This document shows positions 21,101 to 28,881 of a DNA stretch of 64,000 nucleotides, one piece after another (the first letter of the stretch is position 1; the number at the start of each line of letters is the position of its first letter). The DNA lies in assembly GCF_030282825.1 (NCBI RefSeq), contig NZ_JASTZU010000051.1, forward strand, positions 1-64,000, given 5' to 3'. Position numbers and translations under genes: made by a program. The stretch is from Aquibacillus rhizosphaerae. GTDB taxonomy: Bacteria > Bacillota > Bacilli > Bacillales > Amphibacillaceae. The notes beneath the pieces are model-generated. The model was not told the origin of the DNA. It made no database searches and saw only the letters and a program-made list of their open reading frames with translations.

Positions 21101-21955
21101 AAGCTTTTCGCAGGTATAGATGGAAGCCTAAAAGGGAATGTTGTTGCAGGTGAAGAGAATAAATTGCTCGTTATTCATGATGATGGAAAAGGTAAAGATT
21201 TCATAGAACAAATTAAAAAAGTTAAAATTCCCTATATAAAGGCAACTAACTTTGTTGAAGCAAACAACATACTAGATCAGCAAAATATAAATAGCATAGT
21301 GATACACTTTTCCTTAAAGGATGAGGAAGCGCTGGATTTCTTGCGCACGGTAAGAAGCAATCCAGATACTGCCTCTATTCCAATTATTTTGTACAGCGAT
21401 GAAATGATCTCTGAAGATGATGAAGTTATCGTAAAAAAGTATGTGAACAGTATTATTATAGAAAGTGACCGTTCAGAAAAAAGATTAATAAATGAACTTG
21501 CACTGTTTTTACATCACATTGAAGACCAATCGTTCAAAAAAAATCAAGCACAAGAAAAGTATTCATCAAAAGGCCAATTACTATCAAATAAAAAGGTGCT
21601 AATCGTGGATGATGATATGCGCAACATTTTCGCTTTATCCAGTGTGTTAGAGGATCAGGATATGAAAGTTGTCGTTGCGAAGAATGGAAAAGAAGGATTG
21701 AAAAGGTTAAAAGAAAACGAAGATATTGATCTGATATTAATGGATATCATGATGCCCGAAATGGATGGATATGAAACGATGCGTGAGGTTAGAAAAATAC
21801 CAAAATATAAGGATCTTCCGATTATTGCCCTTACAGCGAAGGCGATGAAAGGAGATAAACAAAAGTGTTTGGAAGCTGGCGCGAATGATTATATGTCTAA
21901 GCCAGTAGATATTGAACAACTTTTATCCTTGGCTAAAGTGTGGTTACAAAGATGA
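18161..21955 (+). CDS. Hybrid sensor histidine kinase with three receiver domains
   Basis: This 1264-residue membrane sensor has about six hydrophobic helices in residues 1-245, then HAMP (about 245-295), a GAF-like domain (about 375-510) and a long Gln/Glu coiled coil (515-610). HisKA follows with phosphoacceptor His628 in SHELRTPLN, then HATPase_c with DSGIGIP and GGTGLGLSI. Receiver 1 has Asp923 (LDIKLPG). Receiver 2 is degenerate, with His1049 where the Asp should be. Receiver 3 has Asp1195 (MDIMMPE). The start is an unusual GTG with GGGG before it. It overlaps cheR by four bases and should feed signal to the GGDEF protein downstream. Confidence 0.9.
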   Translation: MNKARDLFVRSTIMMEGISYLVLIPLAVYVVFYHGDLLGERLQYSTIGLVIALIVTFSHGLSIRYFGLYKPVKSFYTDDSLDDSQLSEIKLKLLKYPLKEAFSASIRWAYGVCIVILITNIYVPLEITTYIAALVALFQSVLVNFINNYFIAERLLSDTLEEPTLVETIIEPNQYKEFSLINKTVITVVGIFLAVYSVTSYLIFAIIHETIPTNQVQIHFIIITVGLVALLLLTINMFNYSNKKSLIKIKESITKISEGELTTHLSMTSIDELGRVCTDLNKLKRSLRKIAGVIFYETKNIHEHSESLSFQNKNEFSKSLIQQLEDENFNNLFEVTDALHQMTKVLNEMMNVNTRQNYIRSGRVQLSSAIQNAQSLSRSTDEVIKNLTNHVDAIVGVLYVLEEDNILRQVGSYGHPYSHRDFKAGEGLIGQVAVDQQMKIIEEIPENNIIVDTGIVQLKPNQMTIIPCVYNDETKAVIVLGTMGTFEEHHVEFLGNIGESVAIAITSHQANEMKEALLDQSQKLTEELREQQEELMETNTEMEQMNEELEQQTQELKKSEARLESQQQELRNVNEELKERSSDVEKQRDELNQKNEKLRKTQKLLEEKAENLEKANQYKSEFLANMSHELRTPLNSIIILSKIMYDNKQSVLTEKEVEYSETIYAAAHDLLELINEILDLAKVEAGMMEVNLDYVHLRHFTDDIKQAFKELAITKGLDFSVEIDKELPEQIQTDPQRLKQIIKNLVSNAFKFTNEGFVSIKIYRSASKDCIAFSVSDSGIGIPEDKQQLIFKEFSQADGNTNRKYGGTGLGLSISERFSNFLGGEIQLVSKEKEGSTFTLLIPDKNELEEKEVPKPIIVEEKKVSYQEVEKDKILLIIDDDPNFVKVIKDFAGDRGFKCLSALEGEKGLEMAKNFKPDAIILDIKLPGIDGFEVIKRLNEDEKTSHIPVHFVSSLDEMQKARDLGALGFTTKPITGQKFEKLFAGIDGSLKGNVVAGEENKLLVIHDDGKGKDFIEQIKKVKIPYIKATNFVEANNILDQQNINSIVIHFSLKDEEALDFLRTVRSNPDTASIPIILYSDEMISEDDEVIVKKYVNSIIIESDRSEKRLINELALFLHHIEDQSFKKNQAQEKYSSKGQLLSNKKVLIVDDDMRNIFALSSVLEDQDMKVVVAKNGKEGLKRLKENEDIDLILMDIMMPEMDGYETMREVRKIPKYKDLPIIALTAKAMKGDKQKCLEAGANDYMSKPVDIEQLLSLAKVWLQR

Positions 21956-22794
21956 AAAAAAATGAATGGAACCATGAGGAAAATACGAATATTGAAATTC
22001 AATTATTGTTAGAGGCTATTTTTCGAAAGTATGGGTATGATTTTAGAAATTATTCAACGAATCACCTGACTAGAAGAGTTAGCCATATTCTAGAAAAGAC
22101 GAATAGTAAAAATATATCAGAGCTTCAACATAAGGTTTTGTATGATGTTAAAACATTTTATGAAGTGTTAAAAAACCTATCTATTAATGTCACAGAAATG
22201 TTTCGAAACCCTTCTTTTTATAAGTTGATTAGAGAAGAGGTTGTCCCTGTCTTAAAAACGTATCCTTTTATAAAGGTATGGTCGGCAGGCTGCTCGACTG
22301 GTGAAGAGGTCTATTCACTAGCCATTTTATTAAAAGAGGAAGGGCTTTTGGATCGCTCGCTAATCTATGGTACGGATCTAAACGAGGATGTCTTGATGAA
22401 AGCAAGAGAAGGGATTTATCCAGCAAAAAACTTAGAGCAGTATGCTAACAATTATGAAGATGCAGGTGGTAAAGGGAGGTTAGCGGATTATTTCACCGTG
22501 AAATATAATTCTATTCTTCTAAGAGAAGAGTTAAAGAAACATACTGTATTTGCCGGACACAACCTAGTGACAGATCGTGTTTTTGGAGAAATGAATCTGA
22601 TTATTTGTCGCAATGTTTTTATCTACTTTGAACAAGAGCTACAGGATCGAACGATAAAACTGTTCCTAGAAAGTCTTTGTACTGGAGGTTTTTTAGGAAT
22701 AGGTGCAAAAGAGGATATTCGATTTTCAAAACACTATCATTTATTTGATGTAGTAAATGATAGAAATAAAATCTATCAGAAAAAATTCATATAA
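21952..22794 (+). CDS. CheR-type protein methyltransferase
   Basis: CheR enzymes use S-adenosylmethionine to methylate glutamates. The 280-residue protein has the N-terminal helical CheR domain, then VTEMFRNPSFY, the SAM-binding VWSAGCSTGEEVYSLAI (about 110-126), YGTDLNEDVL and the late NLIICRNVFIYF motif. The ATG overlaps the kinase stop as ATGA; a frame extension to GTG 21940 is unneeded. No CheB methylesterase is present here. The partner is a kinase, not a chemoreceptor array, so the methylation target may be the long coiled coil of the upstream kinase. That is an inference. Confidence 0.88.
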   Translation: MKKNEWNHEENTNIEIQLLLEAIFRKYGYDFRNYSTNHLTRRVSHILEKTNSKNISELQHKVLYDVKTFYEVLKNLSINVTEMFRNPSFYKLIREEVVPVLKTYPFIKVWSAGCSTGEEVYSLAILLKEEGLLDRSLIYGTDLNEDVLMKAREGIYPAKNLEQYANNYEDAGGKGRLADYFTVKYNSILLREELKKHTVFAGHNLVTDRVFGEMNLIICRNVFIYFEQELQDRTIKLFLESLCTGGFLGIGAKEDIRFSKHYHLFDVVNDRNKIYQKKFI

Positions 22795-22815
22795 CTATCT
22801 GGGGGAATTTGTTTC

Positions 22816-23787
22816 ATGACAGAAGTGAATAATTGTAAGGTGTTAATGGTAGATGACCGAGCAGAGAATCTTTTAGCCTTAGAAGCCATTTTGGAAGGCT
22901 TGGACGTAAAACTATTAAAAGCGAATTCAGGTAATGACGCATTAAGTTTAATGCTCGAAGAAGAAGAAATCGCTTTAGTACTTTTGGATGTACAAATGCC
23001 AGAGATGGATGGATTTGAAGTAGCAGAAATAATGAAATCTAGTGAACGCACAAAATATATACCTATTATTTTTGTGACAGCGATTAGTAAAGAAGATAAA
23101 TATGTAAGTATGGCTTATGATTCAGGCGCAGTTGATTATTTATTAAAGCCAATTGTACCAGAGTTTTTAATTAGTAAAGTAAAAGTATTTATGGAATTGC
23201 ACAGACAAAAACAGAAAATCAAGCAACAGGCAATGGAACTAGAAGAGGCGAATGCCAAGCTAAGAGACTTATCTTATATAGATGGATTAACACAAATTCC
23301 GAATAGACGAAATTTTGATGAGAATCTTGAAAAAGAGTGGAAAAATGCTATTCGATCGGGTTCACAAATATCCTTGATTTTAATTGATGTTGATTTTTTT
23401 AAAGATTATAATGATATTTATGGTCACTCTAAGGGTGATGAGTGCTTGAAAAATGTCGGAACAACATTAGCAAGTGCCGTTCAAAGGCCAAGAGACCTTG
23501 TAGCTAGATACGGTGGAGAAGAATTCGTGGTCATTTTAACAGACACGTCTCAACAGGATGCAGAAATGATTGCAAATCAGATGAAGGACAATATTGAAGG
23601 TTTACAAATTGCACATGGGAAATCCTCAGTTAGTAATTATGTTACGATTAGTGGTGGCATCGCAACAATGAAGCCCAAGGTTATTATGAAAAAAGAGGAA
23701 ATTTCACAGAGAGCAGATCAGGCATTGTATAAAGCAAAGGAACTGGGACGAAACCAAATTGTTGCATTTAATGTAGGCAAACAATAG
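22816..23787 (+). CDS. Response regulator diguanylate cyclase (REC-GGDEF)
   Basis: This 323-residue output protein has a receiver domain (residues 6-125, phosphoacceptor Asp58 in LLDVQMPE), a short coiled coil and a GGDEF domain with active-site GGEEF at 233-237. An inhibitory RxxD (RPRD) ends five residues before that motif, so product feedback by c-di-GMP is expected. It lies 21 bases after cheR in the same direction. The simple reading is that the hybrid kinase phosphorylates this protein to raise c-di-GMP. Confidence 0.92.
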   Translation: MTEVNNCKVLMVDDRAENLLALEAILEGLDVKLLKANSGNDALSLMLEEEEIALVLLDVQMPEMDGFEVAEIMKSSERTKYIPIIFVTAISKEDKYVSMAYDSGAVDYLLKPIVPEFLISKVKVFMELHRQKQKIKQQAMELEEANAKLRDLSYIDGLTQIPNRRNFDENLEKEWKNAIRSGSQISLILIDVDFFKDYNDIYGHSKGDECLKNVGTTLASAVQRPRDLVARYGGEEFVVILTDTSQQDAEMIANQMKDNIEGLQIAHGKSSVSNYVTISGGIATMKPKVIMKKEEISQRADQALYKAKELGRNQIVAFNVGKQ

Positions 23788-23959
23788 CACTAAATTCCGC
23801 ATTATTAGTCTTTATAAATAATTTTTGAATCTTGCTGGACTGAAGCCATAACAACCGTACTTATAAAATCTTACATTATTTTATGTATAATCCAATGAAA
23901 ACTATAAATAACTAGCACCATCCCTGATATACCATGAAAATAACATAATGTATATATCA

Positions 23960-24004
23960 AGAGGCTTTTCAGTGTTTTTATAAACGCTTGAGAAGCCTCT
24001 TTTT
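23960..24004 (+). terminator. Long terminator hairpin, copy 2
   Basis: AGAGGCTT/AAGCCTCT closes a hairpin followed by TTTTTGC. It shares most bases with the hairpin at 17690-17740, including CAGTG, ATAAA and GAGAAGCCTCT. It lies about 170 bases after the diguanylate cyclase and probably terminates that operon. Confidence 0.8.
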
Positions 24005-24015
24005 GCATTTTATTT

Positions 24016-24177
24016 TCACTTTTCTCTTTTTAAAAAGTACCGTACTCCATGATAAACATGAAAACATAAAATCGTCACAACCGCAACCAGAAATGCTAGT
24101 GGACTTAGAGGCTCAAAAAAGGGAGTGAGTGTACCTCTGATTAAAGCCACTGAATTGTACCAATCTCGCCATACTAT
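24016..24177 (-). pseudogene. C-terminal fragment of a membrane protein
   Basis: A minus-strand frame without a start codon encodes about 53 residues with RGTLTPFFEPLSP, a hydrophobic helix LAFLVAVVTILCFHVYHGV and a basic tail FLKREK. It looks like the end of a membrane protein whose front was lost where the IS3 remnant begins. The family is not recognised. Confidence 0.4.
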
Positions 24178-24254
24178 TTACTACCGAATGACAGAGAATT
24201 TACCAATAAGTTACAAGCGTTTACCACCATACCTTTGTATAATTAATTAGCACA

Positions 24255-24448
24255 AGAAGAGGAAACTATTGGGCAAATGCGCCGATAGAGAGCTTCATTG
24301 GTCGGCTTAAAGAGGAATCCGTACGAATCCAAAAGCCACGTACAATAGAAGCACTTCATCAAACGATCGACTGTTTATAAGAATAGAAGAAGACAAAAAG
24401 GTTTAGGAGCCAGTACCTATTCAATATAAACAAAAAATGGCAGCTTGA
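24255..24448 (+). mobile_element. IS3-family transposase (OrfB) tail, degenerate
   Basis: The frame reads NYWANAPIESFIGRLKEES, the DDE-domain end typical of IS3-family OrfB (usual form NCWDNAPIESFFGHLKxE with the catalytic Glu). A stop follows at 24378 and a frameshift to EPVPIQYKQKMAA, the usual OrfB C-terminus (xSPxQYRxxxxAA), ends at 24448. Only the last third of the gene survives and terminal repeats are not clear. It marks a past insertion in this decayed zone. Confidence 0.75.
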
Positions 24449-24560
24449 CCCCGAACCGTATGTGTCTACTTGACAGGGGTACGCTTATTGCCCCTTATAT
24501 CTTCTAGTAACTCACGTACTAACTGTTCTTATCACAGAGACAAATATCTCAATTTGTCCA

Positions 24561-24579
24561 CGGGAGGGGTCTGATCCCG
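24561..24579. repeat. REP-like palindrome, imperfect copy
   Basis: CGGGA...TCCCG surrounds GGGGTCTGA, related to the perfect palindrome at 25082-25098. The two copies bracket the broken lipoprotein gene. Confidence 0.45.
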
Positions 24580-24745
24580 ATATTAGGTAGTTGAACAAGA
24601 ACTAGATAATATTATTCTTTAAGTAAAGTTTTTAACCCTTATTCAATATCAGTTTCTAAATCATTATTGGATAAATCATATAATGGTCCGAAACCTATAT
24701 AATGTTAAATTCGTCTAATCTTATAAAGGGAAGGGTGTATAGTTT

Positions 24746-25069
24746 ATGAAAAGAAAATTTTTCATTGCATTTACAATGATATTTTTAAGTATTTCACTCG
24801 CAGGGTGTGGCAAGGCTGGTATGGAAGGTATTATTTTAGAAGTAACAGAAAATGAAATATTACTTTCAGAGAATCTTTCTCAGGACAAGTATGAAGATAT
24901 AAAAAACAAATCAATTTCAGAGATACAGGGTATTCCTTTAATATATTTAGCATATGACAATACAGAGGAATGGTAAAAAGGTGATGAAGTAAAAGTATGG
25001 ATTGATGGAGATGTATTTGTATCCTATCCTGAGCAAGCTAAGTCTAAAAAAATTCAATTGAAAAAATAA
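24746..25069 (+). pseudogene. DUF3221-like lipoprotein with in-frame stop
   Basis: The gene starts with a lipoprotein signal (MKRKFFIAFTMIFLSISLAG, then Cys in LAGCGK). It continues with GIILEVTENEILLSENLS and stops at TAA 24974. The same frame resumes at once with KGDEVKVWIDGDVFVSYPEQ and ends naturally at 25067. DUF3221 (YobA-like) lipoproteins have exactly this layout, and a Tyr-type codon is expected at the stop. One base change (TAT or TAC to TAA) therefore splits an otherwise intact 107-codon gene. A good ribosome binding site (AAGGGAAGGG) precedes the ATG. Confidence 0.78.
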
Positions 25070-25081
25070 GTTCCTCCACTG

Positions 25082-25098
25082 ATGGGGTCTGACCCCAT
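25082..25098. repeat. REP-like perfect palindrome
   Basis: ATGGGGTCTGACCCCAT is an 8+1+8 perfect palindrome with core GGGGTC/GACCCC. Palindromes with this core are, as I recall, dispersed in Bacillaceae near REP-associated tyrosine transposases. It lies 13 bases after the end of the broken lipoprotein gene. Confidence 0.55.
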
Positions 25099-25152
25099 TT
25101 TCTAATGAATAATTAAAGTTCTTACTTAAATCGTTATCATCAAAAATAAGAT

Positions 25153-25860
25153 GTGCTATGGTATCCCCTTTTCCTAGTAGTTGGAATGGATTCCTTTGAT
25201 AGAATGTTCCCAAATCAAAATCAATTATCTAAAGGTGGCTTTGGTAACTTGATAGCTCTTCCATTACAGAAACAAGCAAAAAGGAAAGGGAATAGTGTGT
25301 TCGTAAATGATTCATTTCAGGAATATGCCGATCAATGGCAATATTTATCCTCGATAAAAAAGATATCTGAAAAACAAATCTTACATATAGTAAAAAACTT
25401 CTCAGATGAAGAGAGTCCTGTGAAGGCAAAAGAGAAAGTTGAGAATGTTAACTTGCCAAAAGAAGTTACGATTGTATTAAATCAGGTTATTCAAATTCCT
25501 AAGAGTTTATTACCCAGTAAAATATTAAATGAATTACAAAAGCTTGCTATATTTGGAAACCTAGAATTTTTCAAAGCGCAAGCAACAGGAAAATATGTTG
25601 GAGAAGGGTTTGATGATTCTAGATTAGATACACTCTTTCTAACTATGCCAATTTCTTGGAAAGGAACGTTACAACAGTATGTAGGACGTCTTCATCGGGA
25701 TCACCGTGATAAAGATGAAGTAAGGGTGTTTGATTATGTAGATTCGAACGTGGATGTTTTACAGAAAATGTTTGAGAAGCGATTAAAAGGATATAAAAGT
25801 ATTGGTTACAGTCTGTCTGGTGAAAACAAAGAGAAAAGCCAACAAATTCAATTGTTTTAA
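25153..25860 (+). pseudogene. Internally deleted TOTE-type primase-helicase
   Basis: The 235-codon frame joins two distant parts of one large protein. Residues 9-130 (VGMDSFDRMFPNQNQLSKGG, FGNLIALPLQ, FQEYADQWQYLSS) look like the end of the archaeo-eukaryotic primase domain of TOTE conflict systems. From residue 147 it reads TGKYVGEGFDDSRLDTLFL and QYVGRLHR, motifs V and VI of the superfamily 2 helicase that follows in full-length proteins. Helicase motifs I-IV and the primase active site are missing. The first eight residues look unrelated. The fragment cannot be active as a primase or helicase. Confidence 0.72.
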
Positions 25861-25954
25861 TAGTCTGATATAAATAAAATGATATAATAATTGACTAGTG
25901 TTGCATACAAATTGCGACAATTTTTATGCAACACTAGTGACTCTCAATACAAAA

Positions 25955-27694
25955 TTAATTAATAAAGGTAGATTCTTTTTCAAACTGTTGTTTGATTACT
26001 ATTTTATAATACACATGGTTATTTAACAATTCATCATGTGTGCCTATTCCTGTAATCTCGCCATTATCTAATACAATAATTTGATCAGCATTTATAACAG
26101 TTGATAGTCTATGTGCTATAATAAAAGTAGTTTGTTTATTTATTAATGAATGTATTGCTTTTTGTATTTTCTTTTCCGATTGAGAATCTAAACTTGCTGT
26201 AGCTTCATCCAATAATAAAAAATAACTTTTTCGCATTAAAGCTCTTGCAATAGCAATCCGTTGCTTTTGCCCACCGGAAAGCAGATTACCACGTTCCCCT
26301 ACTTCAGTGTTATATCCATCAGGTAGTCCTATAATGAACTCGTGTATATGTGCAAGTTGTGCAATTTCTATTAAATAGTCATCTTTTATATCGTGTGTTT
26401 GTCCGTACAGAATATTGTCTTTAATTGTACCAGAGAAAATTGGAGTATCTTGGGAAACATAACTGAATTTTTGTCTCCAATCTTCTATATTTATATTTTT
26501 ATAAGAAACACCATCTAATAAAATATCTCCGCTTGTTGGATCGTAGAATCTTTCTATTAATGAAAAAATAGTACTCTTACCAGCACCACTAGGTCCTATT
26601 ATTGCTGTTAAAGATCCTTTCTTTATTTTAAAAGAAATATTTTTAATAATATTTCTTTCATCTTTGTATTCAAATGAAACATCTCTAAATTCTAACTGGG
26701 TGGGTGAACCGATATATCCTTCTGAAACAATTTTTTCCTCTTCCTTTTCATCTAAGATTTCAAATATTCTTTTCATAGAACCTTTTGCTTCCTGCAAACT
26801 TGTTAAAAAGTGATTCATTTGCACGAAAGGAGTTATAATTTGAAACAAATATAATAAAAATGCTACAAGTTCCCCTGAACTAATGAGGCCTTGATCTACT
26901 CTCCAGGCACCAAACCCAATCACCCCAATTAAAACAATGGTTGTGAATGTTCCTAAAATTGGTGTTAATAAAGAATTGATTTTAGCTCTTTTTATCCCAT
27001 TTTTATAAAGAAAGTTAAAGTGATTTAGTCCAACATTGGTTTCTTTCACTTCAGTATTATAAGATTTTATTAGTTTAATTTCAGATAAGGTTTGCGATAA
27101 ATAAGCGGTTAGCTTTGACATTTTACTCTGTTCTTGAAAAGAAAGTTCATATACCTTTACGCCAAGAGGGATGATTACAAAAAGAGTAATTGGTGTAACC
27201 AAAATTAATACTAAAGTCATAGGTACATCCAATATGAATAAAAAAATTAAAGCAAGAACCACTGTTATCCCACTTGTTATTAAGTTAACAATTTCATTTG
27301 ATATGATATCTACTATTGCAGTGGTATCACTTGTTATTCTACTTACCATTTCTCCTGATTTATTGTCATCGTAAAATTTAACTGGCAACTTTAAAAATTT
27401 GCTCCATAGTTTAACACGTAGCTTTTTCACTACACCTTCTCCGACTTTAGATAATAAGTATAAAGACATAGCTGAGAAAATCACTTCTAAAATCAAAAAG
27501 CTCACAGCTAGACTTATTGTTTTAAAAGATAGACCTGTAGAAAAACTATCCATTATATCTTTAATTAATAGCGGTATAAGTAATGTTAAGATTCCTGAAA
27601 TAATAGAAAATACTAAACCTAAACTAAACTGGCGCTTAGAAGGATTAGTTATTTTCCACATATGTTTGATTGAAAAATTGGTTTTATTTTTCAT
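25955..27694 (-). CDS. ABC transporter, fused permease and ATPase
   Basis: This half-transporter of about 579 residues is of the BmrA/LmrA multidrug type and acts as a homodimer in the membrane. It has six transmembrane helices in residues 15-300. A nucleotide-binding domain follows with Walker A GPSGAGKS (about 368-375), signature LSGGQKQRIAIARAL, Walker B YFLLLDEA and the H-loop AHRLST. The frame extends to ATG 27709, but GAGGAG lies there and the ATG at 27694 is at the right distance. It is a single gene inserted between two TOTE remnants on the opposite strand. The substrate is unknown. Confidence 0.9.
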   Translation of the reverse strand: MKNKTNFSIKHMWKITNPSKRQFSLGLVFSIISGILTLLIPLLIKDIMDSFSTGLSFKTISLAVSFLILEVIFSAMSLYLLSKVGEGVVKKLRVKLWSKFLKLPVKFYDDNKSGEMVSRITSDTTAIVDIISNEIVNLITSGITVVLALIFLFILDVPMTLVLILVTPITLFVIIPLGVKVYELSFQEQSKMSKLTAYLSQTLSEIKLIKSYNTEVKETNVGLNHFNFLYKNGIKRAKINSLLTPILGTFTTIVLIGVIGFGAWRVDQGLISSGELVAFLLYLFQIITPFVQMNHFLTSLQEAKGSMKRIFEILDEKEEEKIVSEGYIGSPTQLEFRDVSFEYKDERNIIKNISFKIKKGSLTAIIGPSGAGKSTIFSLIERFYDPTSGDILLDGVSYKNINIEDWRQKFSYVSQDTPIFSGTIKDNILYGQTHDIKDDYLIEIAQLAHIHEFIIGLPDGYNTEVGERGNLLSGGQKQRIAIARALMRKSYFLLLDEATASLDSQSEKKIQKAIHSLINKQTTFIIAHRLSTVINADQIIVLDNGEITGIGTHDELLNNHVYYKIVIKQQFEKESTFIN

Positions 27695-27719
27695 AAAGTT
27701 ACTCCTCATATATTATGTT

Positions 27720-28335
27720 TAGACTCTTATATCAGAGTTAAAGTTATATGCCCTTTTCCAGCTAAAATCAAAAAGCTTAGGGCGGCGTCATAGTTATCTT
27801 TGATAACTAGTATTGTGGAAATTTGTAAACTTGATAATTAAATGTCTAAACATTCTTTCAAAATATTTTAATATCAACTCTTTAACAACAAGTTTAGCAA
27901 CAAGCCCCATTTAATTTCATATCCTAATCATTCAATAACATTTACAAAAATTGTAATATCCGATAAATAATAACACGCCAATGAATACTAATCTATCTTT
28001 TTTAAAAGAAAGAAGTAATAATTTTACAAAAATATATTAGTAATATCATATTGTAATAGAAAACGGTTAGAGTAGTTCTATAAACATGACATAACAGAAT
28101 AAGTGTATTTATAGAAATGAATGTGAAGAGGAGCAGCTCTTTAGGAAATGAAAAAAATTTCAAGAGAATAAAGGCACAACCAACTTTGAATTGTGCCTAT
28201 TCCGTATTATTTATGTTGTTAAATAAGTGAATTCTATACTAGATTTAGGCGGTAATACATCTTATAGTCGAACAACAAAATTAAAGAAAACAGCGACGGA
28301 GTTCGCTCCAAAAGGAAAAGGAAAAATTTTGTTAT
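27720..28335. other. Gene-free AT-rich stretch
   Basis: I find no supportable coding frame between the ABC exporter and the TOTE remnant. The stretch presumably holds the exporter's promoter on the minus strand, but no clear pair of hexamers with an operator stood out. Confidence 0.4.
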
Positions 28336-28339
28336 CCCA

Positions 28340-28755
28340 TGAACCTTTTTTTGGGCAGAACTGATGTTTTTGCAAAAAGGTGGGAATCGAGCGCTACAAG
28401 TAAATCTGGTTATTCACCTGTATGTGGAAACGAATAGGACAAACAGCTTTGTCGAAAACCTAAAATTAAATAGCCAGGACTGCTCTCATCAATTAATCCA
28501 GACATTAACTCCCATGTTATTTACGAACATTTAAGTGTGATTAAAAAAATGGGAATATATCCGTTACTTGAAGATAATACATGTTAATTCTGGATCTGGG
28601 TTCTGTTGGAAGAAAACGGGAAGATATGCGCGAACTTATTGAAATCTATAAAAAATCAGAATTCCCATATCATATTGGACGCTCCCATTCAGGATAAGGG
28701 GCACATATTTGGTTCTTTTTAAAAGAGGTCAATAAGTGCATCATTAGCTAGAAAA
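28340..28755 (+). pseudogene. Decayed N-terminal part of a TOTE-type primase
   Basis: Pieces of one protein can be followed through stops and frameshifts. LGRTDVFAKRWES and KSGYSPVCGNE lie at about 28350-28437, QLCRKPKIK at about 28450, MGIYPLLEDNTC near 28550-28585, then YHIGRSHSG (stop) GAHIWFF at about 28670-28720 and ISASLARKF in a shifted frame to 28752. These match, in order, the start of the archaeo-eukaryotic primase domain of TOTE conflict proteins. It complements the C-terminal remnant at 25153-25860 but lies downstream of it, so the two are rearranged or from different copies. Confidence 0.68.
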
Positions 28756-28881
28756 TTTAGATGTTATAAAAGTACATGGGGAAGTTTAAAAATAATAACA
28801 TTATCTAAACTCTTGAAAAATTGTGTAGATATTTTTCTTGTGCTAAAGTATGGATAATTATCGAACAGGGGACGGTGAAAC

